Both the position numbers and the translations under genes were made by a program. The notes beneath the pieces are model-generated. The model was not told the DNA's origin, made no database searches, and saw only the letters and a program-made list of their open reading frames with translations. Below, piece after piece: positions 1 through 6,461 of a stretch of DNA of 13,942 nt (positions are counted from its first letter, which is position 1; each line of letters starts with the position of its first letter). The stretch lies in the NCBI GenBank assembly GCA_937928015.1, contig CALFXA010000217.1, positions 1 to 13,942 on the forward strand, given 5' to 3'. This DNA comes from an uncultured Anaerolineales bacterium (GTDB lineage Bacteria; Chloroflexota; Anaerolineae; Anaerolineales; Villigracilaceae).

Positions 1-48
1 CGACCACCGAGATCTACACTCTTTCCCTACACGACGCTCTTCCGATCT
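1..48 (+). other. Illumina TruSeq P5 adapter remnant (not genomic)
   Basis: The first 48 bases match the 3' part of the Illumina universal/P5 adapter, starting in the P5 flow-cell part (CGACCACCGAGATCTACAC) and ending in the read-1 primer end (GACGCTCTTCCGATCT). Genomic sequence begins at base 49. Translated on the minus strand, the adapter gives the C-terminal peptide IGRASCRERV followed by a stop, a recurring artefact in contigs that were not trimmed. This is therefore an untrimmed contig end, and nothing in it should be annotated as biology. Confidence 0.98.
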
Positions 49-2701
49 TCCGCTTGGGCGCAGGGGCGGGCTTCGAAGCGACAGGCTTGGGCGGTTCGGG
101 CTTGAAGTCGATTGGCTTGATCTCGAGTTCAGGCTCGGACCTGCTCTCGACTGCGAAATTCACAGGCTCAGGAGCAGGTTCCACCACGGGAGCGGGAGCT
201 GGCGGAGGCGTCTCAAGCGGCGGGCTGTAAATGATCTCAGGAGCCTGCTCGGGCACCAACGCGGGGCTGAAGACGAGATCCGACTCAGACTCCGCAGGAT
301 GCCAGTCGGACGGGGTAATGGGTTCGGGCTGGGCAGGCGGCTCAGGCTCGCCCTTCAGCCAGGACGGCAATTCATCGGTATCGATGCGGGTGGCAGGCGC
401 AGGTTCCTCGTCTTTGTCGAGGCCCGCCAGCCAGTCGGGCAGGCTAGACTCTTCGGCCGCCAGCGGCTCCAACGGAGCGGGCGTCGCTTCGGGCTCGTGC
501 GATGGCACGACCACTTCTGCATTGTCCAACTCATTCAACCAGTCGACCACATCGAGGGTGGGACCCGTCGCCTCGGCCTCGAGTGCGGCGGCAAACAGAT
601 CCTCGCTCGTCGTCTCTTTTTCGGACAGGTCGCGCAACCAGACACCCGTCTCGTCGGCGGCAGGCAAAGGCGTCGGCTCGCTTACAGGGGCAGGCGTCTC
701 GGTCTGGGATGCGCCCAACTCGCGGGCTTGCGCCACCCATTTGGGCGGAGTCTCTTTGCGGGCGTTCGGGTCGGTGACCAATTCTTCGGGCTTCGCGCCG
801 TGCTTGGACGCCAGACTTTCCAGCCAGGCAATGGCGTCATCCTGCTCCTGCGCGGACGTGCCGAGCGTATCAAGCGAGGCAGCGGGAGCCGCGGGAACAG
901 GTGCAGGCGCGGGCGGAGGCGGAGGCGGAATGATAGGCTCGGCGGGAACTTCCTGCGGAACGGGCGTAGCAGGCTGGACCGCGATAAACTGGTCCTCATC
1001 CATGCGCGCTTCGCCCAACTCGCGGGCTTGTGTCACCCACTCGGGCGGAGTCTCCTTGCGGGCGTTCGGGTCAGTGACCAACTCTTCGGGCTTCGCACCG
1101 TGCTTGGACGCCAGGCTTTCCAGCCAGGCGATGGCGTCATCCTGCTCCTGCGCGGATGTGCCGAGCGTATCGAGCGAAGCGGCGGGAGCCGCGGGAACAG
1201 GCGCGGGTGGAGGCGTGACCGCTTGCGGAGTCGGGAGGGGCGTTGGCGTGGGTTCAGGTTCAGACTCAGGCATCAACCAATCGGGCAGGTCGTTATCGGC
1301 GGTCGGCACGATGGGCTGGGACTCGTCCAAACCCTTCAACCAGTCAGAAATATTTTCATCGGAGGCAACAACAGGGGTCGCATCTACAACAGGAGTGACG
1401 GGAGTGACAGGCTGGGATTCGTCCATGCCCTTGAGCCAATCGGGGATATTATCGTTGGCAACAGGTTCTGGTTCATCCATACCCTTCAGCCAATCAGGGA
1501 CATTCTCGTCAGCGGCGGGCTGGGAGGCGGCGACGGTTGCCGCGCCTGCGGCAGCCCCCGTAGCGGTGAGACCCTTGAACCATTCCTCGGCTTCGGCGGG
1601 AGTATCGGCGGTGGGGGCGGCGGACTCCTCGGGAGCCATAGCCTTCAACCAGTCGGGCATATCGGCGGGGGCCAAATTCTCATCCGCGCTGGAGTCGTCG
1701 AAGGAGACGGGCTGCTCGGGGCCAGTGGATTTCGTCCAACCTGCATCGCGCAGGAAGTCTGGGATATGATTCTCCGAGACTTCGGCCGCAACGGGGGCCT
1801 GTTCCGCGGACGGCATGCTAGCCGTAGACGGATAGTCAGCAGTCAGCGAGTCAGGTTCGGAAGTGCGTGAGTCAGAGGTCGACAGGTCGATGCTTGACGC
1901 GCGCCAGGCGGCCTGATCCACTTCGGCGCCTGTGTACTCGAAACGCTCCAGGTTGATGGCGGCATCAGAGACTTCATTGGAGCGGAAGATCGATCCTTGC
2001 ACGAAGTTGGCATACGGGTCGAGTTCACCCACGCGATGACGATAGACCTGCGTGGTCTCGACACTGTCCGAGCTCTGCAAGAGCTCGACCATGATGCGAT
2101 TAGCGTCCAAGCAATAGGGATAACGTTTAAGCAATTGCTGGCAAATATCGGAAGCGTCGGCCCGCTGACCCGCATGGAAATAGGCCTGCCCCAACAGGAC
2201 CTTCATGTCGTCGCGATCCGCTTCCTGACCGAGCACAGCCTTGATCTCGGAGATGGCCTGCGGATACAACTCGCCCTGCACGTACATATGTGCGAGCGCG
2301 CCGCGCGTCATGCGGATCTTGGGCGGCTCCATCCCGTCGCGGCGGCCGAACAATCGGCGCAATTCGCCCTGGATGGCGGAGTTCGAGGGCTGACACTCGA
2401 AGGCACGTTGCATGTGCCAGATGGCTTCGTCAAGTTTGCCTTGCTCGTCGCGGATGATGCTCATGCCCACGTGCGACACGAAGTCGTCGGGGACAGCCAT
2501 GAGCGCGCGCGAGAAGACATCCACAGCCTCATCATATCGTTTCGCCTCCAGGTAGGCCTTACCAAGTAGGCGATACGTTTCGAGATGTTTGGGGAAGGTC
2601 TTAAGGATATGGCGACAATGCGCGATAGCCTCATCCAGGTGACCCTGGTCGATCAGACCCTCGATATCTCGGTTATATATTCGCAGAGAAACTTTAGCCA
2701 T
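49..2701 (-). CDS. TPR protein with repeated PDWL-type motifs, C-terminus missing at contig end
   Basis: About 884 residues are visible. Residues roughly 5-230 hold five or six tetratricopeptide repeats, recognisable from helix pairs such as LGKAYLEAKRYDEAVDVFSR and LLGQAYFHAGQ, so this part should form a protein-binding superhelix. The rest is low-complexity, rich in Pro, Ala, Glu and Asp. It carries about 13 short tryptophan motifs of the PDWLKGMDE type and one 64-residue duplication. There is no signal peptide or membrane segment in the visible part, which suggests a cytoplasmic scaffold. The start at 2701 (MAKVSL) is chosen because AGGAG lies 8 bases upstream; an in-frame ATG 39 bases further up lacks one and precedes the TPR homology. 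The apparent stop at 14-16 lies in adapter sequence, so the true end is unknown. The function is unknown; similar TPR proteins occur in Anaerolineae, as far as I recall. Confidence 0.85.
712..903 (-). repeat. Intragenic duplication, copy 2 (residues about 600-663 of the TPR protein)
   Basis: This block aligns without gaps to 1012-1203 at an exact offset of 300 bases. By eye I count about 14 substitutions in the roughly 190 bases, mostly silent. The encoded units differ visibly at only two residues near the end (PPKWVAQ here versus PPEWVTQ in the other copy, or the reverse in orientation). Each unit contains the core AIAWLESLASKHGAKPEELV. Confidence 0.9.
1012..1203 (-). repeat. Intragenic duplication, copy 1 (residues about 500-563 of the TPR protein)
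   Basis: This is the partner of 712-903, displaced by 300 bases (100 codons). Between the units lies a unique Pro-rich spacer of about 36 residues. The accumulated silent changes indicate a genuine duplication that has aged under protein-level selection rather than an assembly artefact, which would give identical copies. Confidence 0.9.
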
Positions 2702-2719
2702 CGATGCGCTCCTGATGCA

Positions 2720-2748
2720 AGTATGCCCGATTCTTAACAATTACGCAA
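2720..2748 (-). promoter_or_regulatory. Possible promoter of the TPR gene
   Basis: On the minus strand TTGCGT (2748-2743) and CATACT (2725-2720) are separated by 17 bases, between the terminator of the upstream gene and the AGGAG ribosome site of the TPR gene. The -35 matches consensus at three positions and the -10 at four, so this is a plausible but weak sigma70-type promoter. Its position, right after a terminator and before a gene, is the main support. Confidence 0.4.
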
Positions 2749-2770
2749 GACCAAAGGTCATATTTTGAGA

Positions 2771-2798
2771 AAATTCCCGCGTTTTGGCGCGGGAATTT
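2771..2798 (-). terminator. Intrinsic terminator of the pyrimidine-nucleoside phosphorylase gene
   Basis: A perfect 11 bp inverted repeat (AAATTCCCGCG and CGCGGGAATTT) encloses a 6-base loop. It starts 5 bases after the pdp stop codon. On the minus strand the right arm runs into TTTTCTC, a short T tract. The A/T-flanked stem could also work in the opposite direction, but no plus-strand gene converges here. Confidence 0.85.
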
Positions 2799-2803
2799 GA
2801 CTC

Positions 2804-4099
2804 TCAGACGTAAAACAGCGGAAGCGGTGGAACAGGCTCGTCACTGATGACATGCGCCGCCGCCACCCGGGCCTGGACCTCGGGCTTGACCGCCGCGTTA
2901 TTAGCGCGGATCGTGAAAAGCGGCTGATCCGCTTCGATCCTGTCGCCGACCTTGTGATGGATGATGAAACCGACGGCGTGATCCACGGGTTCGCCCTTCC
3001 GCGCGCGGCCCGCGCCCAACGAGACGGCCGCCTCGCCCACCTCGCGCGCATGGATTTGCTGAACCCAGCCGCTCTTCGGCGCGCGGACCACTTCCACCAT
3101 GCTGGCCTTCGCCATCTTGTCGGGATCATCCACATACGACACGTCCCCACCCTGGGCGCGGATCAACTGGCGGAACTTCTCGAAGGCGCGCCCCTCGGCG
3201 ATGGCTTTTTCCGCCATGACACGGCCCTCGGCGAAATCCCTGGCCTTCTTGCCCGCCACCAACATCTCGGCGCACATATGCAGTCCGTGCTCGCGGAAAT
3301 CAGCAGGGCCGCCGCCGCGCAGCGCGTCAATGGCTTCGCGGACTTCCAGCACGTTTCCCACGGCTTCGCCCAGCGGCTGATTCATGTCCGAGATCACCGT
3401 GCGCACATCGCGGCCCGCCAGCTTTCCGATGGCGGTCATGGCTTCGGCCAACTTGCGCGCGTCTTCGAGCGTCTCCATGAAGGCACCGTTTCCCGTCTTG
3501 ACATCCAGCACCATGGCATGCGCCCCGCCTGCAATCTTCTTGCACATGATCGAGGACGCGATCAACGGAATACACGGCACCGTCCCTGTTACGTCGCGCA
3601 GGGCATAGAGTTTCGCATCGGCGGGCGCCAGTTCTTTCGACTGGCCCGTCAATACGATGCCGATTTCTTTCAATTGCTTCTCGAATTCCTGCATCGAGAG
3701 GTCCACGCGATAACCAGGGACAGACTCGAGCTTGTCAAGCGTGCCGCCCGTGAAGCCCAAACCGCGGCCCGACATTTTCGCCACGGGCAGACCGCAGGCA
3801 GCCACGGTCGGCAGCACGAAGAGCGAGGTCTTGTCGCCCACACCGCCCGTGGAATGTTTATCCACGGCGATGTCCATCAGATGAGAGAGGTCCATGATGT
3901 CGCCGCTGTGCGCCATCGCCATGGTCAGGTCAGTGGTCTCGCGGTCGGTCATGCCGTTGAGCAGCACGGCCATCGCCCAGGAGGACACCTGATAATCGGG
4001 GATGCTTCCCTCGGTAAACCCCTTCACGAAGAAATCGATCTCTTCCTTTGTCAGTTCGCCTTTGTCGCGTTTTTTGATGATGATATCTACTGCGCGCAT
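2804..4099 (-). CDS. pdp: Pyrimidine-nucleoside phosphorylase (thymidine/uridine phosphorylase)
   Basis: This 431-residue cytoplasmic enzyme should split thymidine, deoxyuridine or uridine with phosphate, giving the free base and (deoxy)ribose 1-phosphate for pyrimidine salvage. The length matches bacterial PyNP/DeoA proteins of about 430-440 residues. The phosphate-binding segment KHSTGGVGDKTS is at residues 81-92, and the family signature SGRGLGFTGGTLDKLES starts at residue 110. The conserved RDVTGTV and SIMCKKIAGG segments follow, and the C-terminal barrel-sandwich part begins near 345. The start at 4099 (MRAVDIIIKKRD) fits the family N-terminus and has AGGAG 7 bases upstream; an ATG 42 bases further up would overlap the promoter. 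The gene is bracketed by terminators on both sides and looks monocistronic. Sequence alone does not separate PyNP from thymidine phosphorylase (deoA); I prefer pdp. Confidence 0.93.
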   Translation of the reverse strand: MRAVDIIIKKRDKGELTKEEIDFFVKGFTEGSIPDYQVSSWAMAVLLNGMTDRETTDLTMAMAHSGDIMDLSHLMDIAVDKHSTGGVGDKTSLFVLPTVAACGLPVAKMSGRGLGFTGGTLDKLESVPGYRVDLSMQEFEKQLKEIGIVLTGQSKELAPADAKLYALRDVTGTVPCIPLIASSIMCKKIAGGAHAMVLDVKTGNGAFMETLEDARKLAEAMTAIGKLAGRDVRTVISDMNQPLGEAVGNVLEVREAIDALRGGGPADFREHGLHMCAEMLVAGKKARDFAEGRVMAEKAIAEGRAFEKFRQLIRAQGGDVSYVDDPDKMAKASMVEVVRAPKSGWVQQIHAREVGEAAVSLGAGRARKGEPVDHAVGFIIHHKVGDRIEADQPLFTIRANNAAVKPEVQARVAAAHVISDEPVPPLPLFYV

Positions 4100-4129
4100 T
4101 CGCAACTCCTTGTGAAATTCAACGCAGGT

Positions 4130-4158
4130 ATTGTATCGCATTTTGTCAGACAGGTTAA
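4130..4158 (-). promoter_or_regulatory. Probable promoter of the pyrimidine-nucleoside phosphorylase gene
   Basis: On the minus strand TTAACC (4158-4153), a 17-base spacer and TACAAT (4135-4130) lie between the terminator of the upstream operon and the gene. The -10 matches five of six consensus positions and the -35 four of six. Transcription would begin near 4123, leaving a leader of about 25 bases with a good AGGAG site. Confidence 0.5.
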
Positions 4159-4163
4159 AACAT

Positions 4164-4186
4164 CAGCGGAGGGAGGCCCTCCGCTG
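4164..4186 (-). terminator. Intrinsic terminator of the UDG-hydrolase-redoxin-S51 operon
   Basis: A 10 bp GC-rich stem (CAGCGGAGGG / CCCTCCGCTG on the minus strand, with a 3-base loop) begins 5 bases after the stop codon of the S51-like gene. It is followed by ATGTTTTAA, a short T run. It closes the tightly packed gene group above it. Confidence 0.8.
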
Positions 4187-4191
4187 GAAAT

Positions 4192-5235
4192 TCACGCCTT
4201 GACGATCTTCTGCCCATCCTTGCCGTCCTGCACCTGCCATCCAAGCGCCAGGATCTGGTCCCGTAATCGGTCCGAGGCGGCGAAGTCCTTGGCGGCGCGG
4301 GCCGCGGCGCGCTGCTCGACCAGGACCAACACCTCGGGAGGCGGACCTTCCTCTTCGAGCGGCGAGGCCTCGGTCACCATCTGCCAGGCTTGCGGAGAGA
4401 TGCCCGCGCTCAAGTCTTCAGGCTGGATGAAACGCCCGATCTCTTCGAGCGGAATCTTCGCACCCGAGGGGAAGATCTCGGGATCGCAAGCCCGCACCAG
4501 GGAGACACTGCTCACCCCGCTGACCTCGCAGGTGTCGCTCTCGAAGTCGAAGATGATGCCCGTGTGTTCGTCCAGGCCCAGGGTGACGTTCTCGGGCGGG
4601 AGCAGGTTGCACCATTCGGCGAAACGATCCATGCCCACAAAGCAGCGGCTGGTATCAAGGTCCATGCCGCCTTCGGCGTTATTCCAGTGCGGGATGAAAG
4701 AAAGCGTCACGCCATAATCGGCAAACAGACTCAGCCCAGGCTTGACATGCACATCCTCACCGACCTTGTAGATCTCGTACACGGGCAACGCATGGGCACC
4801 GACAGCGATCGTCGCAGCAGAGGCAAACACCAGCGTGGTCCCGAGGCGGTGCTTCGCGCGGATCACATCCCAGGCGAGCGTCCCCGCCAGTTGACGGGCG
4901 GCATAGGTCGGGCTGCCTGGTCCCATGAAGATAATGTCGGCATACAACAAAGGCTTGAGGATTTCGGGGTTGTCGGGGCTGAACTCTGTGCCGCGTCTGC
5001 GGGCGGGGACCACATCCACGATGGGTTTGTAATTTTGCAGGCGGGTCTCGAGGAAGTCTGCCACGCGGCCTGCCACCAGGCCCGAGTTTAGCTCGAAGCC
5101 CGCCGTGGTTTCGAGCACGGCAATACGCAACGGGGAGGCATGTTTTCGGGCTACGGCTTCGAAGATGCGACCGCCTGCCAACGATGTCTCGCCCGAGCCA
5201 AGAAAGGCGATTTGTCCAAGGGTGTGATGAGTCAT
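4192..5235 (-). CDS. S51/type 1 glutamine amidotransferase-like protein with a CysRS-like C-terminal tail
   Basis: This is a 347-residue protein. Residues 1-250 resemble the peptidase S51/cyanophycinase and type 1 glutamine amidotransferase-like fold: GSGET at 13-17, GPGSPTYA at 105-112, a nucleophile-elbow-like FASAAT with Ser139, and PHWNN with His183. The usual elbow is GxSAGA, so the active site deviates, and peptidase activity is not assured. After a linker rich in Glu and Pro, residues about 303-345 (RAAARAAKDFAASDRLRD, then LGWQVQDGKDG) look like the extreme C-terminus of cysteinyl-tRNA synthetase, the CysS C-terminal-like domain. No aminoacylation core is present. The start at 5235 lies 4 bases after the redoxin stop, with no clear ribosome site, so translational coupling is likely. 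It is the last gene of the operon. The substrate is unknown. Confidence 0.72.
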   Translation of the reverse strand: MTHHTLGQIAFLGSGETSLAGGRIFEAVARKHASPLRIAVLETTAGFELNSGLVAGRVADFLETRLQNYKPIVDVVPARRRGTEFSPDNPEILKPLLYADIIFMGPGSPTYAARQLAGTLAWDVIRAKHRLGTTLVFASAATIAVGAHALPVYEIYKVGEDVHVKPGLSLFADYGVTLSFIPHWNNAEGGMDLDTSRCFVGMDRFAEWCNLLPPENVTLGLDEHTGIIFDFESDTCEVSGVSSVSLVRACDPEIFPSGAKIPLEEIGRFIQPEDLSAGISPQAWQMVTEASPLEEEGPPPEVLVLVEQRAAARAAKDFAASDRLRDQILALGWQVQDGKDGQKIVKA

Positions 5236-5239
5236 GTTT

Positions 5240-5722
5240 TTATGATGCCGCGTTGAGTTGGTCTATTACACCCAGCAGCACGGCATTGTCTGGGATGTCG
5301 GACATGCTTCCGCCAAAATGGGCATAGCGAATGCGGCCTTCCTTGTCCACCACACAGACCAAAGGCATCCGTCCCAGCTTGAAGATATTCACTTCCTGAC
5401 GATACTTGCGCGCCACCCTGTGATCGGGATCGGGCAAGCCTGTGTAAGGAATCTTTTCGTTCGCCCAATAGCGGATGAACTGCTGCGGCTTATCAGGACC
5501 AACGGCCAGTATCACCGCGCCGTGATCAAGGAAGGCCTGATACTCATCGCGCATGCGCGCCAACTGCGCGCGGCAGAACGGTCACATGAAGCCGCGCAGA
5601 AAGGCCAGCACTACAGGCTTCGATCCGCGATAACTGGAAAGGCGCACCAGGTCACCCTGCGTGTCGGGTAATTCAAAATCGGGGGCAATCTCCCCAGGGG
5701 TGATGAGGGGGGTTGGACTCAT
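5240..5722 (-). CDS. Probable selenoprotein: peroxiredoxin-like (AhpC/TSA) redoxin with UPFC active site
   Basis: Read through one TGA, this is a 160-residue thioredoxin-fold protein, the expected size for AhpC/TSA or PRX_like2-type redoxins. The N-terminus has the family pattern GEIAPDFELPDTQG at 10-23. Then come LAFLRGFM, position 47 (TGA), PFC with Cys50, and RAQLARMRDEYQAF. The C-terminal part has YRQEVNIFKLGRMPLVCVVD, the cis-proline-like strand and FVVD-type edge of redoxins. In Cys-containing relatives position 47 is the first Cys of CPFC, so selenocysteine there gives a UxxC centre that would reduce peroxides or disulfides. The start at 5722 is 4 bases after the hydrolase stop, and the S51-like gene follows 4 bases after its TAA. 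Strict gene calling would give a 107-residue fragment from the TTG at 5563 and lose the active site. A nonsense mutation of TGC/TGT is the alternative, but both flanks look intact. Confidence 0.85.
5545..5580 (-). promoter_or_regulatory. Candidate bacterial SECIS element downstream of the Sec codon
   Basis: Counting U of UGA as +1, bases +14 to +19 (GCGCGC) pair perfectly with +25 to +30 (GCGCGC), closing a 5-base loop AGUUG at +20 to +24 (5565-5561). The loop begins 16 nt after UGA and has G as its second base followed by U, as in the GU of the E. coli fdhF loop. After a small internal loop the stem can extend with C12-G33, G11-C34 and U10-G35, then a weak lower stem to +5/+40. The fold is drawn by eye; another register with a GCAGUUG loop at +18 is possible because the region is GC-repetitive. 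Confidence 0.65.
5582..5584 (-). other. In-frame TGA, predicted selenocysteine codon (Sec47)
   Basis: On the minus strand the context is GGC TTC ATG TGA CCG TTC TGC, giving G-F-M-U-P-F-C. The codon occupies the position of the first (peroxidatic-type) cysteine of the CPFC motif. TGA is the normal stop of selB, pdp, the glycosylase, the hydrolase and the S51-like gene here, so it is not globally reassigned to Trp or Gly. Confidence 0.83.
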
Positions 5723-5726
5723 GTTC

Positions 5727-6461
5727 TCACTTTACAAAAGATGCCAGAAATTGGACAACCGCCGCCACGACCTGAGTCTGCTGGTCCGCGCGGGAGATGG
5801 TCGCTTCCTTGTCGCCAGGCTGCGGACCGTAATCGCCAAACTGGGCGTGATTACCTCCGTCGATGACCACGTACTGCGTCGAGACGGGATTCAACGCACG
5901 CGTTTCATCGAACTTTGCCACACCTGCCATATCGCGCGTGCCGTAGATGGACAGCACACGCAGGTCGGAATTCTTGATCAACTCGTCAGCAGGATACGAG
6001 GCCCAAAAGACCAATCCCTTGACCTGAGCATGACTCCCCGCAAACAGCGAGGCTGCCACCCCGCCCAGGGAATGTCCGCCCACGACCCAATGCTCGATTT
6101 CAGGATAGGCGACAAAGACAGGTTCTGCGGCGTTGACGTCGAAGAAAGCCAGGTTCAGGCGCACAGGCACCAGCACCACCAGATATCCTCGCGCGGCGAT
6201 CTCGCGCAGGGGCGGCGCGTACGAGCGCGCGTCCACGCGGCCGCCAGGGTAGAAGATAAAGCCGACCGAAGGGCGCGAATTTGCGGGTGCGAAAGTGATG
6301 AAGCGGTCTGTCGTCACGGTCACCTGCGAATCGGATTGCAACGCAGTCAACGCCTCGGGCGCGGGCCCCAACGGAGTCTCGGCCCAGAACACGAATCCAC
6401 CCACAGCTAACAAAACAAGCACGCCCAGCGCGTATAAAATATAACGAACTTTGAACTTCAT
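5727..6461 (-). CDS. Membrane-anchored alpha/beta hydrolase
   Basis: This 244-residue protein has an N-terminal hydrophobic segment at residues about 7-26 (YILYALGVLVLLAVGGFVFW), a signal anchor that would place the catalytic part outside the membrane. The rest is a compact alpha/beta hydrolase of the dienelactone-hydrolase-like type (Abhydrolase_5). The nucleophile elbow is GGHSLGG with Ser131, the likely acid is Asp177 in YGTRD, and the likely base is His205 in GGNHAQF, so the triad looks complete. The substrate cannot be told. The start at 6461 overlaps the stop of the glycosylase gene in ATGA and has GGAG at good spacing; longer in-frame starts would lie inside that gene and precede the anchor. 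The redoxin starts 4 bases downstream, so the two are cotranscribed. Confidence 0.82.
   Translation of the reverse strand: MKFKVRYILYALGVLVLLAVGGFVFWAETPLGPAPEALTALQSDSQVTVTTDRFITFAPANSRPSVGFIFYPGGRVDARSYAPPLREIAARGYLVVLVPVRLNLAFFDVNAAEPVFVAYPEIEHWVVGGHSLGGVAASLFAGSHAQVKGLVFWASYPADELIKNSDLRVLSIYGTRDMAGVAKFDETRALNPVSTQYVVIDGGNHAQFGDYGPQPGDKEATISRADQQTQVVAAVVQFLASFVK

Noticed and set aside
231..1870. Two long plus-strand open frames (about 510-520 residues) antisense to the TPR gene
   Set aside because: They mirror the repetitive GC-rich Pro/Ala/Glu coding strand, giving Ser/Gly/Arg-rich low-complexity translations without domains or ribosome sites. The minus-strand frame has clear TPR and PDWL content.
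2852..4717. A 621-residue plus-strand open frame
   Set aside because: It lies antisense across pdp, its terminator and promoter, and part of the S51-like gene. The translation is His/Arg-rich with no recognisable domain, which is typical of a shadow in GC-rich DNA.
5240..5563. Redoxin annotated as a complete 107-residue gene from TTG 5563
   Set aside because: It begins after the active site and lacks the first strands of the fold. The upstream frame encodes the missing family N-terminus, interrupted only by TGA.
5582..5584. TGA as Trp or Gly in a reassigned code
   Set aside because: Several genes here (selB, pdp, glycosylase, hydrolase, S51-like) end in TGA where family homology also ends, and Trp/Gly is not expected at the CPFC position.
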